Positions 9,301-18,203 of a DNA stretch of 20,255 bases are shown here, piece by piece. Source of the DNA: Scytalidium lignicola (Eukaryota; Ascomycota; Leotiomycetes); the NCBI GenBank assembly GCA_002812745.2, contig NCSJ02000524.1:1-20255 (forward strand), written 5' to 3'. The notes under the pieces are model-generated. The model saw only the letters and a list, made by a program, of their open reading frames with translations. It was not told the DNA's origin and made no database searches. The number at the start of each line of letters is the position of its first letter. Positions within the stretch are counted from its first letter, which is position 1. The translations under genes were made by a program, and so were the position numbers.

Positions 9301-11627
9301 CGACCTTGAAAGTAGTCTCAGTAGAAGTTCACAACTTAATTGGCTATGTTGAATGATATTATATACTTGTACAATATGCTTACCAGATAATTGTAGTTAA
9401 AATCTGCAATCTTGACAAGGATATAGCTTTACAGATGGTGTTCAAAGTTGTCAACGATTCTGTAAGACCTAACGGACTTGTCCTTACACTATTGGTTTAC
9501 GGCACTTACCCATATATGTCAGAACTTGACACTTCAGCTTTAACTGTTAGCCAGAGAGTTATGGCAATCAAGAAGGCCATGGAGGAAATTAGTAAAATTA
9601 AGGTAAAATAGCAAGTATAAGACATGATTAATATGCACAACAGCCTTGATGTAAGTGTTATTTACAACTTACTATTGAATTCAGACGTTCTCATGTGAAG
9701 AGTAGGAAATACAAGTCAGAACAGAAGCTGAGAAGGGCTATATAAGCTTGTAAGTATGGACAGAGAAATGTGCATATTAGCACTTCTATATAAGAACATA
9801 CTATTCAGGTCAACGGTTATAAAACCATACCTTATGCCTATAGAAGGAATTGATAGAATTGAGCTATTAGAACCAGAACCAGAAACTATAGCCATTGAAG
9901 AGTACTAAGAGGAGCTTAATGAGTCGACCATAGCTGTCACTCCACCACCAGTGCTATCAGTAAAGTGTAGACATGAAAGACCTTGTAAATACCTTGAAAT
10001 CATTGTTTTCTTACAAGAGGAAGAACTAAAACCTTAATTTACAACTTCATGTCAAGTTGAAATATTAGGATTACTTGAAAAGGGCGTTTTCAAGACTGTA
10101 AACCCTCAAAATGTACTTAATGGTATACACATATTCAATGTCAAGTTTGTAGATGAAATCAAAAACAAGGGAACTGAAAAAGCTTTCGAAAAGTCATATC
10201 TCATAGTACAAGCTTACAAGGACGATGGGAAGAAGTTTGTTTTGACTTAATCACCTACTATTTAACATATCAGCCAATGTATTATTCTTTGCATTACTGC
10301 TATAGAGCACAAAGACATAAGCTTGTACTTACAAGACATTTTACAAGTGTACATGTAGTCTATCACCTTGCTAAATCAGGATTTCTACGTATAGCCACCT
10401 CTAGAGCTTACAGAACAACTTGGTCTTTGTGAAGGTTTAATTTTACAGGTTGTAAAACTACTTTATAAAGTTTCTGAAACTGAAAACCACTAGTTCCAGA
10501 CTTATTACTCCTACCATGTCGAGGTGCTTGCTATGAAACTGTCAACATACAACCCTTACTTGTTGTACAGCACTAAACCTTTCGGTGTTGTAAGGCTCCA
10601 AACCAATAATACCTTGTTCGTCAGAGATATCCAATTTGCTGAACTTGAGCAAGAATAACTGAAAAAGGCTAACTTTCTGGCAAAAGAATATGAAACATTG
10701 ACTACTGGAAAGGGAATCAAGTTCAATGGGGGTATTATACAACTGAATGATATTAGAATTTCACTTACTCAAGAGTGTTAGTGTACTAATCTACAGCTTG
10801 TAATTGGGAAATCAGCTATTATAACAAGCTCACAAGGAATTGTATATTAGAACCTTACCATTAAGGAGTAATATATTGTATAACATGTTTGAGGAGTATA
10901 TATAACTTCAGTTTGCTAACCAAAGGCATTATACAATCTATCGGTAGCTACTTAAGCTATTGATCTTAGCTAGGAAGACATGAAATCACTGAATAAACAC
11001 TTATAATGGCAGATCTAGAATGCTGCCAGAGGAATACAATTTGTCAAGCTTGATAAGGAGATATTACAATTATTAGTCTTTATGAACACCTTATTTGTGA
11101 ATAACAAAGACTTATTATTACAAATTAGCTATATCATAGCATTTGCAGACCAGAAGAGAAATACAAATACATTACACTAGACATTAGTCAAGTGCAAAAG
11201 GGTTATACATAGTGTTTTAGCCTCAGAACTTTATGGAATAGCTCATGGGTTTGATATAAAAGTTGTAATCAAGTTAACCATCGAAGGAATCCTCGAAATC
11301 AACCTCCTACTAATTATATATACAGATTCAAGGTCATTGTACGATTGCCTCGTCAAGTTGAGAACTATACAGGAAAAGCAGCTCATGATTGACGTGATGT
11401 GCCTTTGCTAGGCATATGAACAACACTAGATTGTTAAGGTATGATAGATTGAAGGAACCACAAATCCAGCCGATTCTATAACCAAAGGAAAGCTATCTAA
11501 CACTTTGAAACAGTTGTTGGATATAAATAAGGTGCAATTGGAAGTGGTAGAGTAGGTAGAACATGACAACGTAGGCAGTGGAACGGAGAATCATACGGAG
11601 GAGGGATTTAGAGTTATTCCCAATTAA
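6329..11627 (+). pseudogene. Copia Gag-Pol polyprotein, decayed
   Basis: The frame starts at ATG 6329 (context AACAATG, first ATG in this frame) and ends at TAA 11625-11627, with dozens of in-frame stops at former Gln, Arg and Trp codons and a one-base shift at the N in 7442. Visible in order: gag (YKLIIF...FYKGLTYHRQ, 7340-7560); Cys cluster CFICKREGC (7968-7994); protease, whose expected DTGA is now NTRV (8472-8483); integrase zinc-binding region with His and Cys changed to Tyr (8892-8990); integrase core with Asp 9078, Asp 9243 and Glu 9351 (D-35-E spacing intact); end of integrase FRSTVIKPY (about 9800-9830); RT from about 10080 (GVFKTVNP, FEKSYLIVQAY, QSPTI), where the catalytic Asp pair is now NN (10605-10610); RNase H with TDSRSLYDCLVKL (11322-11360) and NPADSITKGK (near 11470). 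The product would be particle proteins plus enzymes of reverse transcription and integration; it is inactive. Confidence 0.92.
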
Positions 11628-11711
11628 GCAATTAGCATGTGATTGGGAAAACTCTATGGATTTGAGTGTTTTGGGAGTTACAACGTACGGCCATTTTTAA
11701 AGTAGTTCTAG
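11628..11711 (+). other. Copia 3' untranslated region
   Basis: This is a short non-coding stretch between the polyprotein stop and the right LTR. A clean polypurine tract is not evident; the bases before the LTR read AAAGTAGTTCTAG, which may be a RIP-altered remnant of one. Confidence 0.45.
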
Positions 11712-11905
11712 TGTTAGTAGAATAATAGTTACGTACACATGATATTCATGTATTCTTGTAAGCTAGTCCTGATTAGGTAGTAGGAATAAGCGAAGCTTTT
11801 ACAACTTCGCTTTCCTACCCCTAATCGTAGAAGAACCATGGAATAGCATAACAAGTATATTACATATAATTGTGTATTGTACTTTGTATTACAGGTGAAC
11901 TAACA
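11712..11905 (+). repeat. 3' LTR of copia element (194 bp)
   Basis: It begins TGTTAGTAG and ends GAACTAACA. It matches 5727-5920 in length exactly. The hairpin seen in the 5' copy is present here as GCGAAG/CTTCGC (11790-11810). Confidence 0.93.
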
Positions 11906-11910
11906 GTAAG
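11906..11910. repeat. Right target-site duplication of the copia element
   Basis: GTAAG, partner of ATAAG at 5722-5726. Chromovirus B sequence resumes immediately afterwards. Confidence 0.75.
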
Positions 11911-12750
11911 TAATCAACTTAATTATTTTGATTATAATTGACATAATATCTTAAGTATCCTTTTAACTATATGTTTAAACATTTTGTTTGTTCATCAGTC
12001 TATAAATGTTATATTGTTAACAATTTTCTTTTAACTCTTATTCTTGTTATTAATGTCTTTTAAAACTTCAATATAAATTTTATATTTTTATTAAAGATTA
12101 TTTGTTTTAATACTCCTCATTAAGATATTACTCTTTATAAGAATATATTAGTTACTTCTTTTACTCCTTAAGTTTCTTTGAATAGTTTAAAGATTGTAAA
12201 CTTAGTATAATATTCAATTATTATAAAGATAAAGTTATATTTAACTTTTATCATGTGATGTGTAGAAACTAGTAGTTTTATAATAAAATCTTATCTAATT
12301 AATTCTTATANATTATNAAGTATTTATATAAGGTGTAATTGTCCTTAAGACTTCCTTCTTAGATTCTTAACCTTCTTATAGATTTTGCATTCTATAATTA
12401 CTTTCTTAACTATTAATTATAGTTTTACAATAAAGTAATCCTTATTAATTTAGTAATAACATCAAGTTACTCTTATATATTTATTATATAGTAGACTATA
12501 TTGTTCTTTAACAAACTCTTCTGTTAGTTTTATTAGTATATATAACCTCTTGTTCTTATATTAAATGTCTTTGATTTTTTCTTACTTACCTTTAGTTATG
12601 TTTAGTAAAGCATTTTATTCCTTTTCCTTTTCAGTTGCTTCTTTGATCTAATTAGCTTATTACTTGTTTATTACTGTTGTGATAGTTATAAGTTGTCCTT
12701 TATTATATATTAAGAATCTGTTCTTATCTTCTTTTAATATAAGTTTACTT
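11911..12750 (-). pseudogene. Integrase core of chromovirus B
   Basis: Minus-strand translation near 12150-12240 reads IEYYTKFTIFKLFKET, a decayed form of the VVDRLTKxAxFxPxKE segment of the gypsy integrase core. Further along, near 11940-12090, EVLKDINNKNKS, FID and TNKMFKHIVKRIL correspond to the FWxxLxxxLGIKxxxS, QTDGQT and ExxNQxLExYLR segments. Stops and substitutions prevent identification of all catalytic acids. The rest of the domain continues at 5040-5721 beyond the copia insertion. Confidence 0.75.
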
Positions 12751-12764
12751 TCTTCTTTTTCTTT

Positions 12765-13135
12765 AGTTAAGTACTCAGGTTTCTGGCTTAAAGTGTTTAC
12801 TCTCTTATTATCTTCACCTTTGACATGAGTAATCTTAAAATCATACTCAGATAGTTTCTCTGCTTATTGTACTTGTCTTATATTTAATTGCTTAGTTGTC
12901 ATGAAGTATTAGAGGTTATAGTAATCTGAAAGTATATCCACTGTCTTATTAGATCCAATAATATATACTCTCTAATGCTTCAGAACTTCTACAATGGCTA
13001 GTATTTCTTTATCTGATATTTGATAATTTCTTTTTACAATATTCAACTTTCTTGACTAAAATGCTAATAGTACTTGGTAATGTTGTTTACTAATTTACTA
13101 TGATTATAATAATACAACTCTTAATACTACATTAA
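12765..13135 (-). pseudogene. RNase H domain of chromovirus B
   Basis: The minus-strand reading starts with RNYQISDKEILAIVEVLKH (13048 downward), continues through NLxYFMTTKQLNIRQ, AEKLSEYDFKITHVKGEDN and ends RVNTLSQKPEY (about 12770). This is the gypsy RNase H run YPITDKELLAIVEALKHWR ... FMTTKxLNxRQARWAExLS ... KGxxNxxADALSRRPDY. Former Trp and Gln codons are TAA or TAG, and ADALSR has become VNTLSQ by G-to-A changes. It degraded the RNA template during reverse transcription in the active ancestor. Confidence 0.88.
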
Positions 13136-13239
13136 AAGTATTAGTTTTAATTCTTATTCCTCTTTTTAAGTTGAAGATCCTTAAGAAGTTTCTCTTCACA
13201 AAGGTATCCTTAATGCTTTAAAATACTTCTTTCACAATG

Positions 13240-14200
13240 TTATTCTATTTATAAGCTTAATCCNTTTTTTATGAGTTCAGTTAATAGTGTAGAGATCTTG
13301 GAATAGTCTTTTACAAATCTCTGGTAATAGTTAGCTAACCTTAAGAAACTCTGTAATTGCTTAATAGTCTTAAGTGGTTTTTATTCTTTAATCGTCTGAA
13401 TCTTGTCATCAAGGGTTTCTATTCTCTTTTTAGAAATACAATGTCCTAGGAATTGAACTTGTTCTTTGTAGAACTTACATTTTACTGGTTTGTAGTATAA
13501 TCCTGCCTTTTACAATGCTTGTAAAACAAGCTTGATATACTCCTTATATTCTTCAATACTCTTTAAGTATATAATTATATTGTCAAGATATACTATTATG
13601 AATTTCTCTAAGTATTTTTTTAATATCTAGTTTATTATTCTTTGTTATATTGCTAGAGTATTGGTCATATTGAACATTATGACTAATAGCTTAAATAATC
13701 TGTATTTTGTTTGAATGGCAACTTTCTATTCATTATCTCTTTTAATCCTAACCAGATTAAATGCTGATTATAAGTCCAACTTGGTGAATATAACAATTCC
13801 TTTTAACTTGTCCATTATTACATCTATTAATAGTAAGGGGTATTAGTCTTTCTTAGTTCTACTATTCAAGTGTTTGTAGTCATCACAAGGTCATCTTAAC
13901 AGATTATCTCCTTTCCTTGTGTAATGCAGTAGTACTTTAGCTTTATCATGACTTTCTTTGTACAGACCTCTAAGTATTATTTTCTTGAGTAATCACTTCT
14001 TTATTGCCTTGTCTTCAATAAAAGTTATTTAATAGATTAGTCTGTATACTAGTTTGAACCCTTCTTTAAGCTTTATCTTATGATCTTATAGTTTATACTT
14101 AGGTAAAGCTGAATTATCAAGTCTTTCTATGAATAACTCTAGTTATTCATAATATTCTTCAAGTATATGTTTTATAATTTTATTAATATAAATAGTTCTT
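13240..14200 (-). pseudogene. Reverse transcriptase domain of chromovirus B
   Basis: On the minus strand the frame reads FTKLDL, SAFNLVRIKRDNE, KVAIQTKYRLFKLLVIMFN, MTNTLAI, then KFIIVYLDNIIIYLKSIEEY (catalytic turn, about 13545-13605), CKFYKEQVQFLGHCIS and FLRLANYYQRFVKDYSKIS (about 13300-13350). The order and spacing match gypsy RT through the connection domain. The catalytic YLDD is now YLDN (GAT to AAT), and PFGMTNTPATWQ has lost its Pro, Gly and Trp through transitions. One N (13264) sits beside a T run. The enzyme is inactive. Confidence 0.9.
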
Positions 14201-14460
14201 AAAGATATAATTTCTTTTAAGAAGGTAATTATACTTGTTCTTCAATTGATTATTAGATTATACTTTCTTATCCATTTAATTCTTAATATAACTTGATATA
14301 TTCTTAACCTTATAATATCAAAAGATATCTTCTCTTAATAGCTTCTACTATACTTTATATCTAAGTTTTGAGTTTAAACGTTAATATACTTTTAAACCTT
14401 AGTATTGTTTGTTAATGATATTAAATAGTTATTATCCTTAACTCTTATATTAAGTCTAAG

Positions 14461-14664
14461 TCATTTTACAACTTGTTCATTAATAAAGTTCCTTTTAACT
14501 CTTAAATCAATCAAAGCCCTTATTAGTTTTTTATACAACTTTATATCTATATATAGTGAACTTTTACTGTTCATAGAATAAAGATTAACATTTCTAGTAT
14601 TATTAACTAATATGTTGTTGTTGATCTTTAGAACTTCAATGTTTTCTTCTAATTCTTTAAACAA
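14461..14664 (-). pseudogene. Aspartic protease domain of chromovirus B
   Basis: A 67-residue open stretch contains YIDIKLYKKLIRALIDLRVKRNFINEQVV, here split as IRALIDLRVKRNFI at residues 48-61. The expected active-site ALIDSGAxxNFI keeps its Asp, but Ser-Gly-Ala have become Leu-Arg-Val through single transitions. This is the segment that would have matured the Gag-Pol polyprotein. The true domain is longer and continues downstream in a broken frame. The plus-strand open frame at 14612-14974 is antisense to this region and shows no domain. Confidence 0.78.
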
Positions 14665-15840
14665 TACTACTTATCTCTTAACAAGGTTTCTTAGTCTTAG
14701 TCCATCTAAACTTTTATCATTTATGAATACATGTATATTTTGTACTTATTTTGTTATTTCATCTTCAAGATGTTCTTTTATTTTAATGATTGAAACATTA
14801 CTTACTACAAGAATTCTTTTCATAGAATTTAAAGGGTGTACTATTACTTCTTGGTTAAATTGTTCATTGATTTTTTGTATTAACTTATCTTCTTTTAATA
14901 ACATAATAAGTACTTCTAAGGGTAGTGAATCCTCTTCTAGTTCATTAACTATAAACAGAACTTCTTCATCTTAGTTAGTTTGTTTGACAATAATCTCAAC
15001 TAGTTCCTTTTGTTCTTGTTAAGCATAGTATTATTCAGCTTTAAACAATTATTCTATTGATTTTCTTAAACTTTAGATTTCTTTATACTGTGTTTTTGCT
15101 TTTAAACAATCTTGTCAGAATGTTATTATTAGAAGTCCTTTATATTGTATGTTGTATCTTCTTTATACAACATAGCTTAACTCTTCTTCAATTATCATCT
15201 AAGCTTCTTTGAGCATCTGGTCAAAGTCATCTTAAATTCAAGTTCTTTCTACTGATAAGAGGAACTTGTACAATCTTTTCTTTATAACAATACTTTAGAG
15301 GTTAGTCTTATAGATAAGAGTAAGATCTTTAATGTTAAGTTCATATACTTTAACAATTGCTTTTTCCTATTATACAGTTTTGAAAAGCTAGTTTCTATCT
15401 AAGATCTCCTATCCTCTTAGTCCTCTTATGCTAATTGTAAGATAATATTTCAGGACTAACAATTCCTTAGAAATAGGATATTATTCTATTAGTATAGTTT
15501 TGAAGTCTGATAGTACAATTATTCAAATTCTACTAACTCTTAGAATTGATCTTCATCTGCTTTAACCTTTGTTCTAATTGTTATTTTGAAAATATCTTTT
15601 ATATTAAGTTCTTTTTATAAGTACAAAATTTATTTTAAGGATTCTTGTTATTGTTATCTTGTCTACATTAGTCTTGATGACATAATATGGTATAATTACC
15701 AAATCCTGGTAATCTTCTTCTTTTGAGGAGTTATCTTCTTTGTTTAAGCTTTCTTTGTCTGAAGATTCTAACAAGATATTTATGATTCTTGGAATTCTTA
15801 TAACTTTAACTTTAATTGTTATACTTGACTTGTTGTCCTT
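14665..15840 (-). pseudogene. Linker between Gag zinc knuckle and protease of chromovirus B
   Basis: This region is Lys/Glu/Ser-rich on the minus strand with scattered stops. One readable part (about 15680-15800) gives LESSDKESLNKEDNS followed by KEEDYQDLV, an acidic linker. No enzyme motif is seen. It continues the same decayed Gag-Pol frame set. Confidence 0.5.
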
Positions 15841-17044
15841 CTTATAGGTATTTACTATATATTCAAGAAGTCTACACTTGAAATATAACTTATTTTTCCT
15901 TCTTTTGTCAAGTTCTTTAAAAGAGATTCTAAAGGAATTCCTCTTTTTACCCTTTTCTTTAAAGTACTTCTTTCTCTTTCTCTTAAAGGTCTTTCCTTTC
16001 TTTATAACATCTAACTTTATAAGGTCTTCTCAATCCTTCTTGTTATCAGTCNTTTTTTCAATTGAAGTAAAATCCTTCTTTCTTGTTCAAGATCATTTTA
16101 TATTGTTCATTCTTAATCTTGATAGACAAATTAACAAGGATATTAAAAGTAGTAATTACAAGTTATTAATACAATTCTTCTTTGATGGAATCCTTTAATC
16201 CAGTCTTATACTAATGTATATGTACTTCCTCTTCTCAGTTGACTAATATTGTATACTAGCAATAAAGCATTATATATTCGTTAGGACTCTTAGTTTGTCT
16301 AAGATGAGTTAATCATCTTTTAGCATTCCTTTTTTCATCAACATCCTTATACAAGTATTTGAGTTCCTTTGTATAATTTTCCCAACTCTTAAAAATACTT
16401 CTTACTCCTTAGTTTGTTATTCCTCTGTTTATAATGAACTATTCATCCTTAAAGGGTTGAAACCAAGTTTTAACTACTCCTCTTAAGTATATTGATGTTT
16501 ACAGAACTTTATACATATCTCCAAGTAGTAGATAATTATTTAATACCAAATAAGTTCTTGTTTGAACAAGGTATGCTTTTAACTTCTTTCTGTCCTCATA
16601 GAACAGGTCTAGTCTAATGATTTTAACTTCTCTAAGTATTGTTATTAAAACTTGCTCAGTGTTGTCTTCTGGTTCAAAGTCTGGATCAAAGTCTAGGCTT
16701 AAAGCTCTTGATTCTGGAACTAGTTTTGAGTCTAGCTTAGGTAATGGAGGTATTAGTTTCTTTCTTATAACTCTTGACAATTCTTTAACAATTGATCTCT
16801 TTGTTGACTTAGTTAATTGTTTTAATAGTATAACAACTTCTTTTAATACTCCTTCTTGGATGTTAGTTTCCTTGATAATCTGATTCTTACCTTAGTCTTC
16901 TTCAAAACTATCTTCTAAACTTTCCTCAGATACTTCCTTAAATCCTTCTTCAGATTCTTCTTCAGAGTCTTCTTCAGAATCTTCTTCAAGTCGTTGTTCA
17001 TTATTATTATCTACTGATATGTTTGTTTCCAAATCTTAATTCAT
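15841..17044 (-). pseudogene. Gag of chromovirus B
   Basis: The start is ATG at 17044, 21 nt downstream of the 5' LTR. Residues 20-50 are an acidic Ser/Glu repeat (SEEDSEEESEEGF). A capsid-like part follows: LFYEDRKKLKAYLVQTRTYL and, after a stop, YLRGVVKTWFQPF (16430-16580). This corresponds to the fungal retrotransposon Gag pattern 'F DG R KLKxFLxQ ... YLxGxAxxWFEP'. Near 15842-15894 a zinc knuckle is visible as YxxCxxxxYxxxxY, that is, CX2CX4HX4C with three of four ligands turned to Tyr by single transitions. Stops at codons 3 (TAA) and 51 (TAA) interrupt the N-terminus. The longest open piece is 16499-16780. Confidence 0.85.
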
Positions 17045-17065
17045 CAAGATAAGTAATGTTTAAAA

Positions 17066-17419
17066 TGTTACAAAACTATACTATCCAGGTCACTGAATAG
17101 CCAAGGGTAAGGTAAATGTTCAAGGACAATGGAAATGTATAACACACAAGCAAGCAACTAAGTCAAGGGTAGGATCTAGTAATGTATTTAGGTTGAACAT
17201 GAGGAGTCTACTCTTATGTTCCTACAGTGTGCTTATATAGATAATGAGATCTAACTGGACCTCTTGGACCTCCCCAGGTCCCCTAGGTCCATGGAGCCCT
17301 TGGACCCCCCTAGGTCCCCCGGGTCCCAGTCACGTGATTGCTAGGTTCTCTGTATACACTTTGTCGTGTATCAAGCCTCAGGCCTACACCAATCAGCTTG
17401 TTAGGTAAAACCCGTAACA
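17066..17419 (-). repeat. 5' LTR of chromovirus B (354 bp)
   Basis: Read on the minus strand it begins TGTTACGGG and ends TTTTGTAACA. A TATATAAG box lies at 17232-17239, with a block of seven GGACC/GGTCC motifs (17257-17328) immediately upstream of it. This is the least RIP-altered of the three LTR copies. The leader to the gag ATG (17045-17065) is only 21 nt and contains no TGG-type tRNA primer site. Confidence 0.9.
17232..17239 (-). promoter_or_regulatory. TATA box of the chromovirus B 5' LTR
   Basis: TATATAAG on the minus strand lies about 180 bp into the LTR in element orientation. It is conserved in copy C at 19803-19810 (TATATAAG) and in the 3' LTR near 4232-4239. Confidence 0.7.
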
Positions 17420-17431
17420 TATAATGTACTA

Positions 17432-17850
17432 AGGAATACAAATGGCAAGATGTCTATGGAAATGTATAAGAATAAGATTTTTAAGCTAGTAGTTAGCTTG
17501 TAATTACAAGAAAGCTATAATTTTGTTTTAAAAGAAGATAGTAATTCTGGCTATAGTACAAGCAAGACTAATATTGTTAAGACTTAAAAGAGGCTTAACA
17601 AGCTTGAATCTTTCTTTAATTACCCTCAATCTCCTGATTTTGTGCCAATTGAACGAGTATTTTAAGCTTCTAAACAAGCTGTTAAGAAAAGGCTTTATTA
17701 GAACGACCAAATTGTTAAAAAGCTTACTGAGAAAGGGTAGAATAACCTTTCACAACAAACAATTAACAATTGAGTAGACAAAATACCTCAAATATTTAAA
17801 GATTATATTGCTTTAGAAGGAAAAATGACAGGACATTAGTGGTTTCATTA
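17432..17850 (+). pseudogene. Tc1/mariner-type transposase, C-terminal half, RIP-decayed
   Basis: One plus-strand frame from 17432 reads NGKMSMEMYKNKIFKLVVSL, LQESYNFVLKEDSNSGYSTS, FFNYPQSPDFVPIERVF, ASKQAVKKRL, NNLSQQTINN, VDKIPQIFKDYIALEGKMTG, with stops only at former Gln and Trp codons. From memory this matches a widespread fungal DDE transposase (KMSM...FVLEEDGDSGHGT...CPQSPDLxPIENxW...INxxVxSMPxRLxxVI). The second catalytic Asp (GAT 17537-17539) and the PIE Glu survive. The N-terminal half is absent; the fragment starts next to the chromovirus B LTR. The plus-strand 17574-17777 and minus-strand 17528-17710 open frames overlapping it are shadows. Confidence 0.85.
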
Positions 17851-17899
17851 AATTATATTTAAATTAGCTGTATTTTACATATAAATTAATGTTTGTCAA

Positions 17900-17935
17900 T
17901 GGTGTGCGTTATGGCCTACTGTAGCCGGTTCGCCT
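17900..17935. repeat. Possible terminal repeat of the mariner-like element
   Basis: GCGTTATGGCCTACTGTAGC resembles GCGTAACGGTCCACGGTCCG from the right end of the palindromic element (about 3932-3954). The agreement is partial and by eye only. It sits where the 3' end of the mariner element would be expected, about 60 bp after the transposase frame. Confidence 0.35.
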
Positions 17936-17960
17936 TTTTTTGTCTCCTGCGTGCGTACGT

Positions 17961-18195
17961 AAGGGGGTGTAAGAAAAGGCTCGACCACCCCTTGCAAGCG
18001 AGAGTTTTTTTGGCCGAATGAGGAGATTTCCTCACGCTGTTTTGGAGATTTTGTGGACTTATTGTATGGTGTGAGAAACTTAAACTGGTGTGATCGCTTG
18101 AGGGCATTAAAGCAGCATGAATTTTAGGCAAGGCAGACCACCTGATTGGTGTATTCTCTCGCTAGGGGTGCGGCAGTCATTTCGTGCACCCCCTT
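17961..18195. mobile_element. MITE copy 1 (235 bp)
   Basis: The ends are AAGGGGGTG and CACCCCCTT, with imperfect terminal inverted repeats of about 40 bp running to GCGAGAG/CTCTCGC. It carries no ORF. The internal sequence shares blocks with copy 2 (GCAAGCGAGAG, AGGAGATT, CATTGTATGG-like, ATTAAAGCAGC, CAAGGCAG) in the same order. Flanking 8-mers GCGTACGT (left) and ACGTACGT (right) suggest an 8-bp target duplication, as in hAT elements. Its base composition is normal and it is not RIP-like. Confidence 0.75.
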
Positions 18196-18203
18196 ACGTA
18201 CGT

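Larger units (their letters stand above)
5727..11905 (+). mobile_element. Ty1/copia retrotransposon, complete but RIP-decayed, nested in chromovirus B
   Basis: Two 194-bp direct repeats bracket a single long decayed Gag-Pol frame in copia order: gag, zinc-knuckle-like Cys cluster, protease, integrase, RT, RNase H. It is 6,179 bp long with a 5-bp target duplication differing by one transition. It lies opposite in orientation to its host element. The internal region is clearly less AT-rich than the surrounding gypsy relics, so it has suffered fewer RIP mutations, consistent with a later insertion. Confidence 0.93.
4067..17419 (-). mobile_element. Ty3/gypsy chromovirus copy B, interrupted by a copia element
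   Basis: Two LTRs in the same orientation (4067-4422 and 17066-17419) bracket gag, protease, RT, RNase H, integrase and chromodomain, all read on the minus strand. A polypurine tract abuts the lower LTR, identifying it as the 3' LTR. Removing the nested copia element and its extra target copy leaves about 7.2 kb, normal for fungal gypsy elements. Coding parts are heavily RIP-decayed while the LTRs are less AT-rich. The 5-bp flanks (CTTGT left, TATAA right) do not match, so a target duplication is not visible. Confidence 0.85.

Noticed and set aside
14612..14974. 120-codon Ser/Leu-rich open frame on the plus strand
   Set aside because: Antisense to the protease region of chromovirus B. Ser/Leu-rich frames are expected opposite a Lys/Glu/Asn-rich coding strand.
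15878..16198. Phe/Leu-rich open frame on the plus strand that could look like a membrane protein
   Set aside because: It is the reverse of Lys/Glu-rich Gag codons; hydrophobicity follows from AAG/GAA read backwards as CTT/TTC.
16617..16883. 88-codon open frame on the plus strand, Ser-rich
   Set aside because: Antisense shadow of the chromovirus B gag, which shows recognisable capsid-like motifs on the minus strand.
16920..17000. Repeated CTTCTTCAGA units considered as a microsatellite
   Set aside because: They encode the acidic Ser/Glu repeat at the Gag N-terminus and are matched by the same coding repeat in copy C (20055-20140).
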